A DNA stretch of 6,937 bases, taken from assembly GCF_938028185.1 (NCBI RefSeq), contig NZ_CALJAH010000027.1, positions 1 to 6,937 of the forward strand, in the 5' to 3' direction. Position numbers and translations under genes: made by a program. The notes below the pieces were generated by a model. It was not told the DNA's origin, ran no database searches, and was given only the letters and a program-made list of their open reading frames with translations. Of this stretch, positions 1-6,931 are shown piece after piece (within the stretch, counting starts at the first letter, position 1; each line of letters starts with the position of its first letter). Source of the DNA: an uncultured Cardiobacterium sp. (GTDB taxonomy: Bacteria > Pseudomonadota > Gammaproteobacteria > Cardiobacteriales > Cardiobacteriaceae).

Positions 1-1388
1 CCGGCGTTGCTGATGCGGACGAAGCGCGGTTTTTCCCGCATTTCCGCGAGGTTGCGGCAGCCGGTGTAGCCCATGCTGGAGCGCAGCCCGCCCATCAGTT
101 GTTCGATGACGCCCGCGACCGCGCCTTTGTACGGCACGCGGCCTTCGATGCCTTCCGGCACGAATTTTTCTGCTTTTTGTCCGCCCTGGAAGTAGCGGTC
201 GGCGGAACCCGCGCTCATCGCGCCGAGCGAGCCCATGCCGCGATAGGCCTTGTAGGAGCGCCCCTGGTAGAGTTCGACTTCGCCGGGCGATTCTTCGGTG
301 CCGGCAAGCAGGCCGCCGACCATCACCGCGTGCGCCCCGGCGGCGATGGCTTTGGCGATGTCGCCGGAGTAGCGCAGACCGCCGTCGGCGATAACGGAAA
401 CCGGGCGGCCTTTCATCGCTTGGGCGACGTTGCTCACCGCCGAGATTTGCGGCACGCCGACACCGGCGACGATGCGGGTGGTACAGATGGAGCCGGGGCC
501 GATGCCGACTTTGACCACGTCCGCGCCCGCGTCTGCCAGCGCGATGGCGGCGTCGGCGGTGGCGATGTTGCCGCCGACGATGACCAGTCCGGGATGCTGG
601 CGGCGCAGGTCGCGCACGCGGTCGAGCACGCCTTTGGAATGGCCGTGTGCGGTATCGACGACGATGATGTCCACCCCGGCGGCGGTGAGGAGTTCGATGC
701 GGCGCTCGCTGTCGCCGCCGGTGCCGATGGCAGCGCCAACGCGCAGGCTTTCGTTTTCGTCCTTACACGCCTGCGGGTAATCGCGCGCGCTGCGCAAATC
801 TTTGACGGTGACGAGGCCTTTCAGGCGGAAGGCGTCATCAACCAGCAGTACTTTTTCGATGCGGTGTTTGTGCAGCAGGCCTTTGATTTCTTCGGTGCTG
901 GCGTTTTCTTTGGCGGTCACAAGGCGCTCTTGCGGCGTCATTACTTCGCGTACGGGAACGTCGTCTTCAACGTAGCGCAGGTCGCGGCGAGTGACGATGC
1001 CGACCACTTTGCCGTTTTCGATGACCGGCAGGCCGGAGAATTTGTGCTCCTGGGTGGTTTCGCGCACTGCGCCGACGGTGGTGTCCGGCGTGGTGGTGAG
1101 CGGGTCGCGGATGACGCCGGATTCAAAGCGCTTGACCTTGCGCACCTCGTTCGCCTGTTGTTCCGGCGTCATGTTTTTGTGAATGATGGCGATGCCGCCG
1201 AGTTGGGCGAGGGCGATGGCAAGGCGCGCTTCGGAGACGGTGTCCATCGCGGCGGCAAAGAGGGGGATGTTGAGCCGGATGTCGCGCGCCAGCGGCACGG
1301 AGAGATCGACGTCGCGCGGGAGGACGTCGGAATAGTCGGGGACGAGCAGGACGTCGTCAAACGTCAGTGCTTCTTCGATGATACGCAT
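1..1388 (-). CDS. guaB: IMP dehydrogenase, C-terminus missing at window edge
   Basis: Cytoplasmic enzyme that oxidises IMP to XMP with NAD+, the committed step of GMP synthesis. The translation starts MRIIEEALTFDDVLLVPDYS, the usual GuaB opening. A catalytic (beta/alpha)8 barrel is interrupted at about residues 93-205 by the paired CBS domains. The active-site loop GPGSICTTR places the catalytic cysteine at residue 302. ADGG (334-337) supplies the IMP-binding aspartate, and R398-Y399 in DRYFQ match the mobile-flap Arg/Tyr pair. The ATG at 1388 has an AGGAGG (complement of 1397-1402) eight bases upstream. About 462 codons are present; the E. coli protein has 488 residues, so only about 25 C-terminal residues lie outside the window. 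The gene lies 74 bases downstream of lpxK on the same strand with no terminator between, but has its own candidate -10. No damage is seen. Identity is very secure. Confidence 0.98.
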   Translation of the reverse strand, partial: MRIIEEALTFDDVLLVPDYSDVLPRDVDLSVPLARDIRLNIPLFAAAMDTVSEARLAIALAQLGGIAIIHKNMTPEQQANEVRKVKRFESGVIRDPLTTTPDTTVGAVRETTQEHKFSGLPVIENGKVVGIVTRRDLRYVEDDVPVREVMTPQERLVTAKENASTEEIKGLLHKHRIEKVLLVDDAFRLKGLVTVKDLRSARDYPQACKDENESLRVGAAIGTGGDSERRIELLTAAGVDIIVVDTAHGHSKGVLDRVRDLRRQHPGLVIVGGNIATADAAIALADAGADVVKVGIGPGSICTTRIVAGVGVPQISAVSNVAQAMKGRPVSVIADGGLRYSGDIAKAIAAGAHAVMVGGLLAGTEESPGEVELYQGRSYKAYRGMGSLGAMSAGSADRYFQGGQKAEKFVPEGIEGRVPYKGAVAGVIEQLMGGLRSSMGYTGCRNLAEMREKPRFVRISNA

Positions 1389-1420
1389 GGTGTGAGCCTC
1401 CTGATTTTCAGTGGCGGCGT

Positions 1421-1429
1421 ATTTTAGCA
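1421..1429 (-). promoter_or_regulatory. Candidate extended -10 promoter for guaB
   Basis: The minus strand reads TGCTAAAAT, an extended -10 element (TGn followed by TAAAAT, five of six bases of consensus). It lies in the short lpxK-guaB gap, about 30 bases upstream of the guaB ATG. No good -35 is found 16-18 bases upstream, where the sequence is GC-rich; extended -10 promoters often lack one. It would give a leader of about 25 bases with the Shine-Dalgarno near its middle. I see no PurR-type operator. Assignment rests on motif and position only. Confidence 0.45.
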
Positions 1430-1462
1430 GAATGCACGGCGGGGCTTGGGCGCGGGGCGTGT

Positions 1463-2467
1463 TCACACCCCCAACTTGCGTCGCAACGCGGGCAATAATT
1501 CTGGCGGCAACACGGCGCGATAATCGGCGACGAAGGTGCGCGCCTTGAGTGTCTCCGGCCAGGCAGCGGTTTTCACCGCATCTTTGCCGCTGATGATGAG
1601 CCAGCCGTCTTCGGCAAACGCGGCGGCGTCAGCGGGTATCGCAGCGTGGTCGGGCAGACTGCGCGTCGCGGCGAGTTCTGCACCCTGCGCGCGCAGGCTG
1701 TTGAAGAAGCGCTCCGGGCGGGCGATGGCGGTCAGCGCGTACAGCGGGCGGTCATTCAGGCGCGCAAGCGGTTGCAAGACGCCGCCGCCCAGCGGGCGTA
1801 CGCCGTCGCTGGCGTATTGCAGGACATACCCGCCTGCCCTGCCTTGCCCCGTCCTGCCCTGCCCTGCCCCACTATGCACTACCGCATCAACGCGCTTCAG
1901 ACGGGCGGCACTTTCGCGCAATGGCCCGGCGGGCATGAGCCAGCCGTTGCCGAGGCCGAAATCGGCGGCGATAACGGCGATTTCCGCGTCGCGGGCGAGT
2001 GCGTAGTGTTGCAGGCCGTCGTCGGCGAGGATGAGACGGGTGGCGGGGTAATCGCGCAGCAGTTTTTGCGCTGCTTCAGCACGCTTACGCGCGACCACTA
2101 CCGGCACGCCGGTGCTGTGCCAAAGCATCAGCGGTTCGTCGCCAACGATGGCGGCGTCCGCGCAAATGGCGACGTCGGTTGCCTCCCGCGCCGTGCCGCC
2201 GTAACCGCGGCTGATGATGCCAACGGCGATGCCTTCCGCCTGGAAGGCGCGGGCGAGCGCCTGCACCAGCGGCGTTTTGCCGTTGCCGCCGACGCTGATG
2301 TTGCCGACGATGAGGACGGGTACGGGCGCGCGGTATTGTCGCAGGATGCCCGCGCGGTAAAGGGCGCGGCGGCAGGCGGTCGCGAGGGCGAACAGCGCCG
2401 AGAGCGGCAACAGCAAATAGCTGGTGAAGGTGCGGCGGCGCCAGAAGCGGGGCAGGTCGTGGGGCAT
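1463..2467 (-). CDS. lpxK: Tetraacyldisaccharide 4'-kinase (lipid A synthesis)
   Basis: Inner-membrane-associated kinase that phosphorylates the 4' position of the tetraacyldisaccharide-1-phosphate precursor to give lipid IVA, using ATP on the cytoplasmic face. The product is 334 residues, close to the 328 of E. coli. A hydrophobic N-terminal segment lies at about residues 14-32. The P-loop GGNGKTP is at 60-66 within VGNISVGGNGKTP, a family hallmark. GDEP (109-112) and ADDGLQH (148-154) are also typical. I chose the ATG at 2467 (GGAG about six bases upstream) because MPHDLPRFWRRR matches the normal LpxK N-terminus. An in-frame ATG at 2512 would add 15 atypical residues. Residues about 199-213 (GAGQGRTGQGRAGG) come from a simple-repeat tract. 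The gene sits 52 bases after the hydrolase and 74 before guaB. No msbA is in view, although msbA-lpxK is the common arrangement in gammaproteobacteria. Confidence 0.96.
   Translation of the reverse strand: MPHDLPRFWRRRTFTSYLLLPLSALFALATACRRALYRAGILRQYRAPVPVLIVGNISVGGNGKTPLVQALARAFQAEGIAVGIISRGYGGTAREATDVAICADAAIVGDEPLMLWHSTGVPVVVARKRAEAAQKLLRDYPATRLILADDGLQHYALARDAEIAVIAADFGLGNGWLMPAGPLRESAARLKRVDAVVHSGAGQGRTGQGRAGGYVLQYASDGVRPLGGGVLQPLARLNDRPLYALTAIARPERFFNSLRAQGAELAATRSLPDHAAIPADAAAFAEDGWLIISGKDAVKTAAWPETLKARTFVADYRAVLPPELLPALRRKLGV
1834..1868. repeat. Pentanucleotide simple repeat inside lpxK
   Basis: Seven head-to-tail 5-base units on the plus strand: CTGCC, CTGCC, TTGCC, CCGTC, CTGCC, CTGCC, CTGCC. 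Five are exact, one has a single mismatch and one has two. The longest uninterrupted period-5 stretch is 1853-1869. On the coding strand the unit is GGCAG. Because five is not a multiple of three, the protein cycles through different residues, giving a Gly/Gln/Arg-rich linker at about residues 199-213 of LpxK. Gain or loss of one unit would shift the frame; three units would change length by five residues. Confidence 0.85.
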
Positions 2468-2489
2468 GAGTACTCCAGATGGGGATTGG

Positions 2490-2510
2490 GACGTGATGAA
2501 GACGCACGTC
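2490..2510. repeat. Small inverted repeat in hydrolase-lpxK gap
   Basis: GACGTG (2490-2495) and CACGTC (2505-2510) form a six-base inverted repeat around nine bases, between the hydrolase stop and the lpxK start. It has no T-run, so it is not a convincing terminator. It could be a weak mRNA hairpin, a protein-binding palindrome or chance. The rest of the 52-base gap shows only the lpxK ribosome binding site. Confidence 0.3.
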
Positions 2511-2519
2511 ATGCCGCCT

Positions 2520-3383
2520 TCAGACGTGTTGCGCGACAAAATCCCGCATCAAATCGCCCAGCGCGTGATCGCCGCTCCCCACCGCGAAGATTTCGGATAT
2601 GTGGCTGTGTCCCGCCAACTGGTAATGCGGCAGTCCCGGTAATGCCGCCTGTCGCTGGAAGTCGGGCGGATCTTGTTCGGCGCTGACGATGAGCAGCGGG
2701 ACGCCCGCCTGTAGCAGTCCCGGCAGGGCGGAGCGGGCGGCGAGTTGTGTCGGGTCGTCGCCAAAGTAGGCGTGCAGGTATTCGTTGGGTTCGGCGCGCA
2801 CGGTGTCGTAGATGCCGGAGACGAGGATGGCGCCGCGCACGCCGTCGTCGCTCAGGCGTAGCGCCGGGTGGGCGAGGTATTGTGCGACGTGTGCCGCGCC
2901 CGCCGAGTGTCCGGCAAGGATGATGCGCTGCGGTTCGCCGCCACGGCTGGCGATGTTCGTCTGTATCCAGCGCAAGGCGGCTGCGATGTCCTGTTGCGCG
3001 GCCGGCCAGGGATGGGCGGGCGCGAGACGGTAGGTCATGTTGACGCTGACCAGGCCGTTGGCGACCGCCCACAGCATGAGGTTGTCGTAAAAGGGGCTGT
3101 CGCCGTTGCGTTTGTCACCCCTGACGAAGCCGCCGCCGTGTATGAAGAGGAAGACGGGGCGCGGAGCGGCGTCTGCGGTTTGCGGGGTGAAGACGTCCAG
3201 GCGGTGGCGCGGGTCGTCGCCGTAGTTCGCGTCGCGCAGAACGTGGACATTGGCATAGGGTTCGCGCGGTTGCAGCGGTGCGTACATCGCGCCGGTTTCG
3301 GCGGTTTCGATGACGGCGCCGATTTGTTGCAGACGGGTGGCGATGGCGGCGGGTATTTGCGCGGGAATGAGGGTCGGGTTCAT
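2520..3383 (-). CDS. Alpha/beta hydrolase, esterase type, substrate unknown
   Basis: A 287-residue protein of the HSL / BD-FAE-like alpha/beta hydrolase group. LFIHGGGFVRGDKR (about 79-92) carries the HGGG oxyanion-hole motif. GHSAG (158-162) is the nucleophile elbow, with Ser160 as the likely nucleophile. SAEQD ends in the probable acid Asp238. The likely base is His261 in AGHSHISEI, with His259 as the alternative, so the triad looks complete. YRLAPAHPWPAAQQD (118-132) is also typical of these enzymes. No signal peptide or membrane segment is seen, so it is probably cytoplasmic. The ATG at 3383 has GGAG six bases upstream. The family hydrolyses carboxyl esters and, in some relatives, N-formyl amides (kynurenine formamidase). 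Nothing here fixes the substrate. Lying before lpxK it may be co-transcribed with it, but a lipid A role is only a guess. Confidence 0.9.
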   Translation of the reverse strand: MNPTLIPAQIPAAIATRLQQIGAVIETAETGAMYAPLQPREPYANVHVLRDANYGDDPRHRLDVFTPQTADAAPRPVFLFIHGGGFVRGDKRNGDSPFYDNLMLWAVANGLVSVNMTYRLAPAHPWPAAQQDIAAALRWIQTNIASRGGEPQRIILAGHSAGAAHVAQYLAHPALRLSDDGVRGAILVSGIYDTVRAEPNEYLHAYFGDDPTQLAARSALPGLLQAGVPLLIVSAEQDPPDFQRQAALPGLPHYQLAGHSHISEIFAVGSGDHALGDLMRDFVAQHV

Positions 3384-3411
3384 GGCGGTCTCCGGTAGAA
3401 ATGAGGCCGAC

Positions 3412-3440
3412 AGGATACTGCGCGCGCTGGTGTTTGCCCA
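3412..3440 (-). promoter_or_regulatory. Candidate sigma70-like promoter for the hydrolase
   Basis: Read on the minus strand, TGGGCA (complement of 3435-3440, four of six bases of TTGACA) is followed after 17 bases by TATCCT (complement of 3412-3417, four of six of TATAAT). Transcription would start near 3405 and leave a leader of about 20 bases containing the Shine-Dalgarno. The typA terminator lies upstream, so a promoter somewhere in this 148-base gap is expected. The match is modest and another site is possible. Confidence 0.4.
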
Positions 3441-3444
3441 GTTC

Positions 3445-3473
3445 GCAGGGGGGTATCAGAGAATGCCCCCTGC
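3445..3473. repeat. Eight-base inverted repeat upstream of the hydrolase
   Basis: GCAGGGGG (3445-3452) and CCCCCTGC (3466-3473) are perfect complements around a 13-base spacer. The pair lies between the typA terminator and the hydrolase, just upstream of the candidate -35. There is no T-run on either side, so it is unlikely to be a terminator. It could be an operator or a chance feature of GC-rich DNA. Confidence 0.5.
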
Positions 3474-3488
3474 CCTCCACCACGTTAT

Positions 3489-3516
3489 AAAAATGGCGGG
3501 GTTTTCGCCCCGCCAT
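3489..3516 (-). terminator. Intrinsic terminator of typA
   Basis: A nine-base perfect stem (ATGGCGGGG, 3493-3501, with CCCCGCCAT, 3508-3516) closes a six-base loop. On the minus strand it is followed directly by TTTTTATAA (five Ts, complement of 3489-3493). It starts 15 bases after the typA stop. This is a textbook rho-independent terminator and separates typA from the hydrolase-lpxK-guaB cluster. Confidence 0.92.
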
Positions 3517-3531
3517 CGTGCTTTTCATCAG

Positions 3532-5355
3532 TTATTTTTTCGCCTTTTTCCGCTCGTTTTCCGTCAGGTATTTTTTGCGGATGCGGATGGATTTGGGCGT
3601 GACTTCGACCAGTTCGTCATCGTCAATAAATTCCAGCGCCTGCTCCAGCGTGTTGCGAATCGGCGGGGGGAGGATGAGGTTTTCGTCGCTGCCGGCGGCG
3701 CGGATGTTGGTCAGTTGTTTGGCTTTGAGCGGGTTGACGGTGAGGTCGTTGTCGCGGCTGTGGATGCCAATCACCATGCCTTCATAGACTTCGTCGCCGT
3801 GACCGATGAAGAGGCGGCCCCGGTCTTGCAGGTTGAAGAGCGCGTAAGCGAGCGCCTTGCCGGTCGCCATCGAGACGAGGACGCCGTTGTGCCGTGTTTT
3901 GCCGAGGCCTTCTTTTTTCGGTGCGTAGTGGTCAAAGGTCTGGAATTTCAGGCCCGAACCGGAGGTCAGCGTCATGAATTCGGTCTGGAAGCCAATGAGG
4001 CCGCGCGTCGGGATGAGGTATTCGAGGCGGATGCGGCCTTTGCCGTCCGGCACCATGTTGCGCAGTTCGCCTTTGCGCTCGCCCATGCGCTCCATCACCG
4101 CGCCCTGATGCTGTTCGTCGAGGTCAAGCACGACAAATTCGTAGGGCTCGTGGGTTTCGCCATCGACTTCTTTGTAGATGACTTCCGGGCGCGACACGCC
4201 GAGTTCGTAGCCTTCGCGCCGCATGGTTTCGATGAGGACGGAGAGGTGCAGTTCGCCGCGCCCGCTGACTTTGAATTTGTCCGGGTCGTCCATTTCTTCG
4301 ACGCGCAAGGCGACGTTGTGGATGAGTTCGCGGTCAAGGCGCTCCTTGATTTGGCGGCTGGTGACGTATTTGCCTTCGCGCCCGGCGAAGGGGGAGTTGT
4401 TCACCTGGAAGGTCATGCTCATCGTCGGTTCATCGACGGAGAGGCTCGGCAGCGCTTCGACGTGGTTCGGGTCGCAGAGGGTGTCGGAGATGTAGAGCGG
4501 GTCGATGCCGGTAAAGGAGATGATGTCGCCGGCGGCGGCGCTATCGACTTCGACTTTTTCCAGCCCCAGGAATTTGAAGATTTGCAGGACGCGGCCACTG
4601 CGCACCGCGCCGTCGCGGCCAATAATTTTTACCGGGGTGTTGCTGCTGATGCTACCGCGCTCAACGCGGCCGATGCCGATGACGCCGGTGTAGCTGGAGT
4701 AGTCAAGCGAGGAGATTTGCATTCGGAACGGCGCCTCGCGATCCACGGCGGGCGGCGGGACGTGGGCGACGATGGCTTCAAAGAGCGGGGTCATGTCGCC
4801 ACTGCGGATGTCGGGGTTGTCGCCCGCGTAGCCGTTCAGGCCGGAGGCGTAGACGATGGGGAAGTCGAGTTGTTCGTCGGTGGCGCCGAGGCGGTCGAAG
4901 AGGTCGAAGGTTTCGTTCAGCACCCAGTCGGCGCGCGCGCCGGGACGATCGATTTTGTTGATGACGACGATGGGGTGCAGTCCCATGTCAAAGGCTTTTT
5001 GGGTGACGAAGCGGGTTTGCGGCATCGGCCCGTCCATCGCGTCAACCAGCAGGAGTACGCTGTCCACCATGGAGAGGACGCGCTCGACTTCGCCGCCAAA
5101 GTCGGCGTGTCCGGGGGTGTCAACAATGTTGATTTGGTAGTCTTTCCAACGGATTGCGGTGTTTTTCGCCATGATGGTGATGCCGCGTTCGCGCTCCAGG
5201 TCCATCGAATCCATCATCCGCTCATAGACTTCGGCGCGTTCGGCCAGGGTGTCGGATTGGCGGAAGAGTTGATCGACCAGCGTCGTTTTGCCGTGGTCGA
5301 CGTGGGCGACGATGGCTATGTTGCGGATTTTTTTTACATCATGGATATCACTCAC
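3532..5355 (-). CDS. typA: Ribosome-associated translational GTPase TypA/BipA
   Basis: EF-G-like GTPase that binds the 70S ribosome and supports 50S assembly and growth under stress such as cold. At 607 residues it is full length. G-domain motifs run in order: AHVDHGKT (17-24), RGIT (57-60), DTPGH (79-83), NKID (133-136) and SGL (171-173). Beta-barrel and EF-G III/V-like domains follow at about 210-480, and the BipA-specific C-terminal domain, with its basic tail, at about 490-607. The start is GTG at 5355: AAGG (complement of 5362-5365) lies six bases upstream, and the next in-frame methionine is residue 47 or 48, beyond the P-loop. gatB lies 91 bases upstream on the same strand. A hairpin and a perfect TATAAT in that gap suggest separate transcription. 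A strong terminator follows. No defects seen. Confidence 0.98.
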   Translation of the reverse strand: MSDIHDVKKIRNIAIVAHVDHGKTTLVDQLFRQSDTLAERAEVYERMMDSMDLERERGITIMAKNTAIRWKDYQINIVDTPGHADFGGEVERVLSMVDSVLLLVDAMDGPMPQTRFVTQKAFDMGLHPIVVINKIDRPGARADWVLNETFDLFDRLGATDEQLDFPIVYASGLNGYAGDNPDIRSGDMTPLFEAIVAHVPPPAVDREAPFRMQISSLDYSSYTGVIGIGRVERGSISSNTPVKIIGRDGAVRSGRVLQIFKFLGLEKVEVDSAAAGDIISFTGIDPLYISDTLCDPNHVEALPSLSVDEPTMSMTFQVNNSPFAGREGKYVTSRQIKERLDRELIHNVALRVEEMDDPDKFKVSGRGELHLSVLIETMRREGYELGVSRPEVIYKEVDGETHEPYEFVVLDLDEQHQGAVMERMGERKGELRNMVPDGKGRIRLEYLIPTRGLIGFQTEFMTLTSGSGLKFQTFDHYAPKKEGLGKTRHNGVLVSMATGKALAYALFNLQDRGRLFIGHGDEVYEGMVIGIHSRDNDLTVNPLKAKQLTNIRAAGSDENLILPPPIRNTLEQALEFIDDDELVEVTPKSIRIRKKYLTENERKKAKK

Positions 5356-5388
5356 GGTTCACCTTGTCTGTGGTTGGGATTTTTTGGG

Positions 5389-5415
5389 CATAAAGAACGC
5401 CGCATCGTGCGGCGT
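5389..5415 (-). terminator. Hairpin between gatB and typA, probable gatB terminator
   Basis: An eight-base perfect stem (ACGCCGCA, 5397-5404, with TGCGGCGT, 5408-5415) closes a three-base loop. On the minus strand it is followed by TTCTTTATG, an interrupted T-run. It begins 31 bases after the gatB stop, as expected for an intrinsic terminator. The T-run is weaker than that after typA, so some read-through is likely. If the TATAAT at 5427-5432 is a real -10, the same hairpin would also sit at the 5' end of typA mRNA. Confidence 0.65.
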
Positions 5416-5426
5416 GACGGGCGCGG

Positions 5427-5432
5427 ATTATA
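5427..5432 (-). promoter_or_regulatory. Perfect TATAAT, candidate -10 for typA
   Basis: The minus strand reads TATAAT, a perfect -10 hexamer in otherwise GC-rich DNA, 14 bases after the gatB stop and about 70 before the typA GTG. No recognisable -35 occurs 16-18 bases upstream and there is no TGn extension, so activity is uncertain. The predicted start near 5420 would fall just before the hairpin at 5397-5415. Confidence 0.4.
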
Positions 5433-5446
5433 CGCCGCGCGGGGGG

Positions 5447-6877
5447 TTACGGGGCGAGTTTTTCTTGCAGCAGCGCGTTCACCGTTTTCGGGTTGGCCTG
5501 CCCCTGCGAGCGTTTCAGCACCTGGCCGGTGAGGAAACCGAGCATTTTCGTCTGCCCGTCGCGATAGGCGGCGACTTGCTGCGGGTGCGCGGCGATGACT
5601 TCATCGACCCAGGCGGCAATTTGGCTGTCGTCATTTACCTGTTGCAGGCCTTGTGCAGCAATGAGCGCGTCGGCAGTCTCATTGCTTTCCCACAGTTGCG
5701 GCAGCAGTTTTTTGCCGACGGCAGCAGAGATGGTGTTGTCCTTGATGCGCAGCAGCAGTCCGGCGAAGCGCTCGGCGGAAAGCGGGATGTCTTGCACACC
5801 GCCACCGAACTCGTTGTACAGGCGGGCAAATTCGCCTTGCAGCCAGTTCGCCGCCAGCTTGCCGTCGCCACAGGCGGCGGTCAGCGCGTCGTAGTAGTCG
5901 GCCATTTCGCGCGTTTGCAGGATGAATTGTGTCGCATCATGATCGAGCCCGTAGGCTTGCTGGTAACGGGCGGCGCGCGCCTGCGGCAGTTCCGGCAGGG
6001 TGTTGCGGATTTCCGCTATCCACGCGGGCGAGAGGTCAAGCGGCAGCAGGTCGGGGTCGGGGAAATAGCGATAATCGTTGGCTTCTTCCTTGCTGCGCAT
6101 GGTGCGGGTTTCCATGCGGTCGGGGTCAAACAGGCGGGTTTCCTGCTCAACCGTGCCGCCGCTTTCCATGATGTCGCTCTGCCGCTCGATTTCGAGGTTA
6201 ATCGCCTGCTCGACGAAACGGAACGAGTTGATATTTTTCAGCTCAACGCGCGGGTTTAGCACGTCGCTGCCCTTCTCGCGGATGGAAACATTGGCGTCGC
6301 AGCGAAATGAGCCTTCCTGCATATTGCCGTCGCTGATGCCGAGATAGCGCACCAGATGGTGCAATTGCCGCATATAGGCGACCGCTTCGGCGGCAGAGCG
6401 CATATCCGGTTCGGAAACCAGCTCAATCAGCGGCACGCCAGCGCGGTTGAGGTCAATACCGGTGCGATCAGAAAAGGCATCGTGTACCGATTTGCCTGCG
6501 TCCTCCTCCAGTTGGCCACGGTTGATGCGGATTTCCCGCGAGCCATCGGCCGTTTCCACCACGATTTTGCCGCCGCGAATAATCGAATCATCCAGTTGGC
6601 TGATTTGATAACCCTTGGGCAGGTCAGGATAAAAATAATTCTTGCGCATGAAAAAGGCGTGCGGGTTGATCTCCGCGCCAATCGCCAGACCAAACAGCGT
6701 CGCAAAATGCACCGCCTGCGCATTGAGCACCGGCAACACGCCCGGATAGCCCAGGTCAATTTCATTCACATGGGTGTTGGGCTCGGCACCAAAAGCCGCC
6801 GAAGACGACGAAAACAACTTGCTTTCAGTCGCCAGTTGAATATGCAACTCCAGGCCAATCACGGGTTCATAACGCAT
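5447..6877 (-). CDS. gatB: Asp-tRNA(Asn)/Glu-tRNA(Gln) amidotransferase subunit B
   Basis: Subunit B of the cytoplasmic GatCAB complex. It binds the tRNA, and its kinase-like active site activates Glu-tRNA(Gln) or Asp-tRNA(Asn) with ATP; ammonia released by GatA then forms Gln-tRNA or Asn-tRNA. The 476-residue length is usual for bacterial GatB. The N-terminus YEPVIGLELHIQL is typical. FMRKNYFYPDLPKGYQISQ (76-94) is the cradle-domain hallmark, and IDLNRAGVPLIELVSEPD (141-158) contains the GatB signature. The C-terminal helical and YqeY-like tail (about 330-476) is present, including the conserved MLGFLTGQV. The ATG at 6877 has AGGAG six bases upstream. gatA and gatC often sit just upstream in other bacteria; the hairpin and TATAAT directly upstream suggest that gatB here starts its own transcript. 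Whether it serves Asn, Gln or both cannot be told from this subunit. Confidence 0.98.
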   Translation of the reverse strand: MRYEPVIGLELHIQLATESKLFSSSSAAFGAEPNTHVNEIDLGYPGVLPVLNAQAVHFATLFGLAIGAEINPHAFFMRKNYFYPDLPKGYQISQLDDSIIRGGKIVVETADGSREIRINRGQLEEDAGKSVHDAFSDRTGIDLNRAGVPLIELVSEPDMRSAAEAVAYMRQLHHLVRYLGISDGNMQEGSFRCDANVSIREKGSDVLNPRVELKNINSFRFVEQAINLEIERQSDIMESGGTVEQETRLFDPDRMETRTMRSKEEANDYRYFPDPDLLPLDLSPAWIAEIRNTLPELPQARAARYQQAYGLDHDATQFILQTREMADYYDALTAACGDGKLAANWLQGEFARLYNEFGGGVQDIPLSAERFAGLLLRIKDNTISAAVGKKLLPQLWESNETADALIAAQGLQQVNDDSQIAAWVDEVIAAHPQQVAAYRDGQTKMLGFLTGQVLKRSQGQANPKTVNALLQEKLAP

Positions 6878-6888
6878 ACGGGTCTCCT

Positions 6889-6916
6889 CATAAAGAAAGC
6901 CCCACCAAGGTGGGGC
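6889..6916 (-). terminator. Hairpin directly upstream of gatB
   Basis: A seven-base perfect stem (GCCCCAC, 6899-6905, with GTGGGGC, 6910-6916) closes a CAAG loop. On the minus strand it is followed by TTTCTTTATG. It may be the intrinsic terminator of an upstream gene outside the window, or a 5' leader hairpin of gatB. Its lower edge is about 20 bases from the gatB ATG, close to the AGGAG. The downstream TTCTTTATG is identical to that after the gatB-typA hairpin. Confidence 0.55.
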
Positions 6917-6931
6917 AAAGATGGTATGGAA

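Noticed and set aside
99..1427. A 442-codon open frame on the plus strand opposite guaB
   Set aside because: Same cause: it shares triplet boundaries with guaB and reflects avoidance of rare Leu and Ser codons in GC-rich DNA.
1896..2528. Two sequences resembling the Neisseria DNA uptake word GCCGTCTGAA on the minus strand (1896-1905, nine of ten bases; 2519-2528, eight of ten)
   Set aside because: Neither is exact, one lies in lpxK coding sequence and the other at the hydrolase stop, and two imperfect hits in about 7 kb are not evidence of an uptake-sequence system.
2468..2539. Longer lpxK reading frame beginning at 2539, overlapping the hydrolase stop
   Set aside because: The extra 24 residues do not resemble any LpxK N-terminus, while the ATG at 2467 gives the family-typical start and has a Shine-Dalgarno.
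1646..2686. A 346-codon open frame opposite lpxK and the end of the hydrolase
   Set aside because: Codon-complement frame of lpxK with a low-complexity, unrecognisable product.
4759..5317. A 19-base perfect direct repeat in typA (4759-4777 and 5299-5317), 540 bases apart
   Set aside because: Both copies encode the peptide AIVAHV in the same frame, at residues 14-19 and 194-199. Coincidence of short conserved peptides with the same codon choice is enough to explain it.
3310..5532. A 740-codon open frame on the plus strand opposite typA
   Set aside because: Its codons are exact complements of the typA codons (same triplet boundaries). It stays open because typA avoids TTA, CTA and TCA, the only codons that read as stops on the other strand. 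The product has no recognisable domain, while typA is a complete known gene.
5288..6259. A 323-codon plus-strand open frame opposite gatB
   Set aside because: Codon-complement frame of gatB; the product is not protein-like and no plus-strand ribosome binding site stands out.
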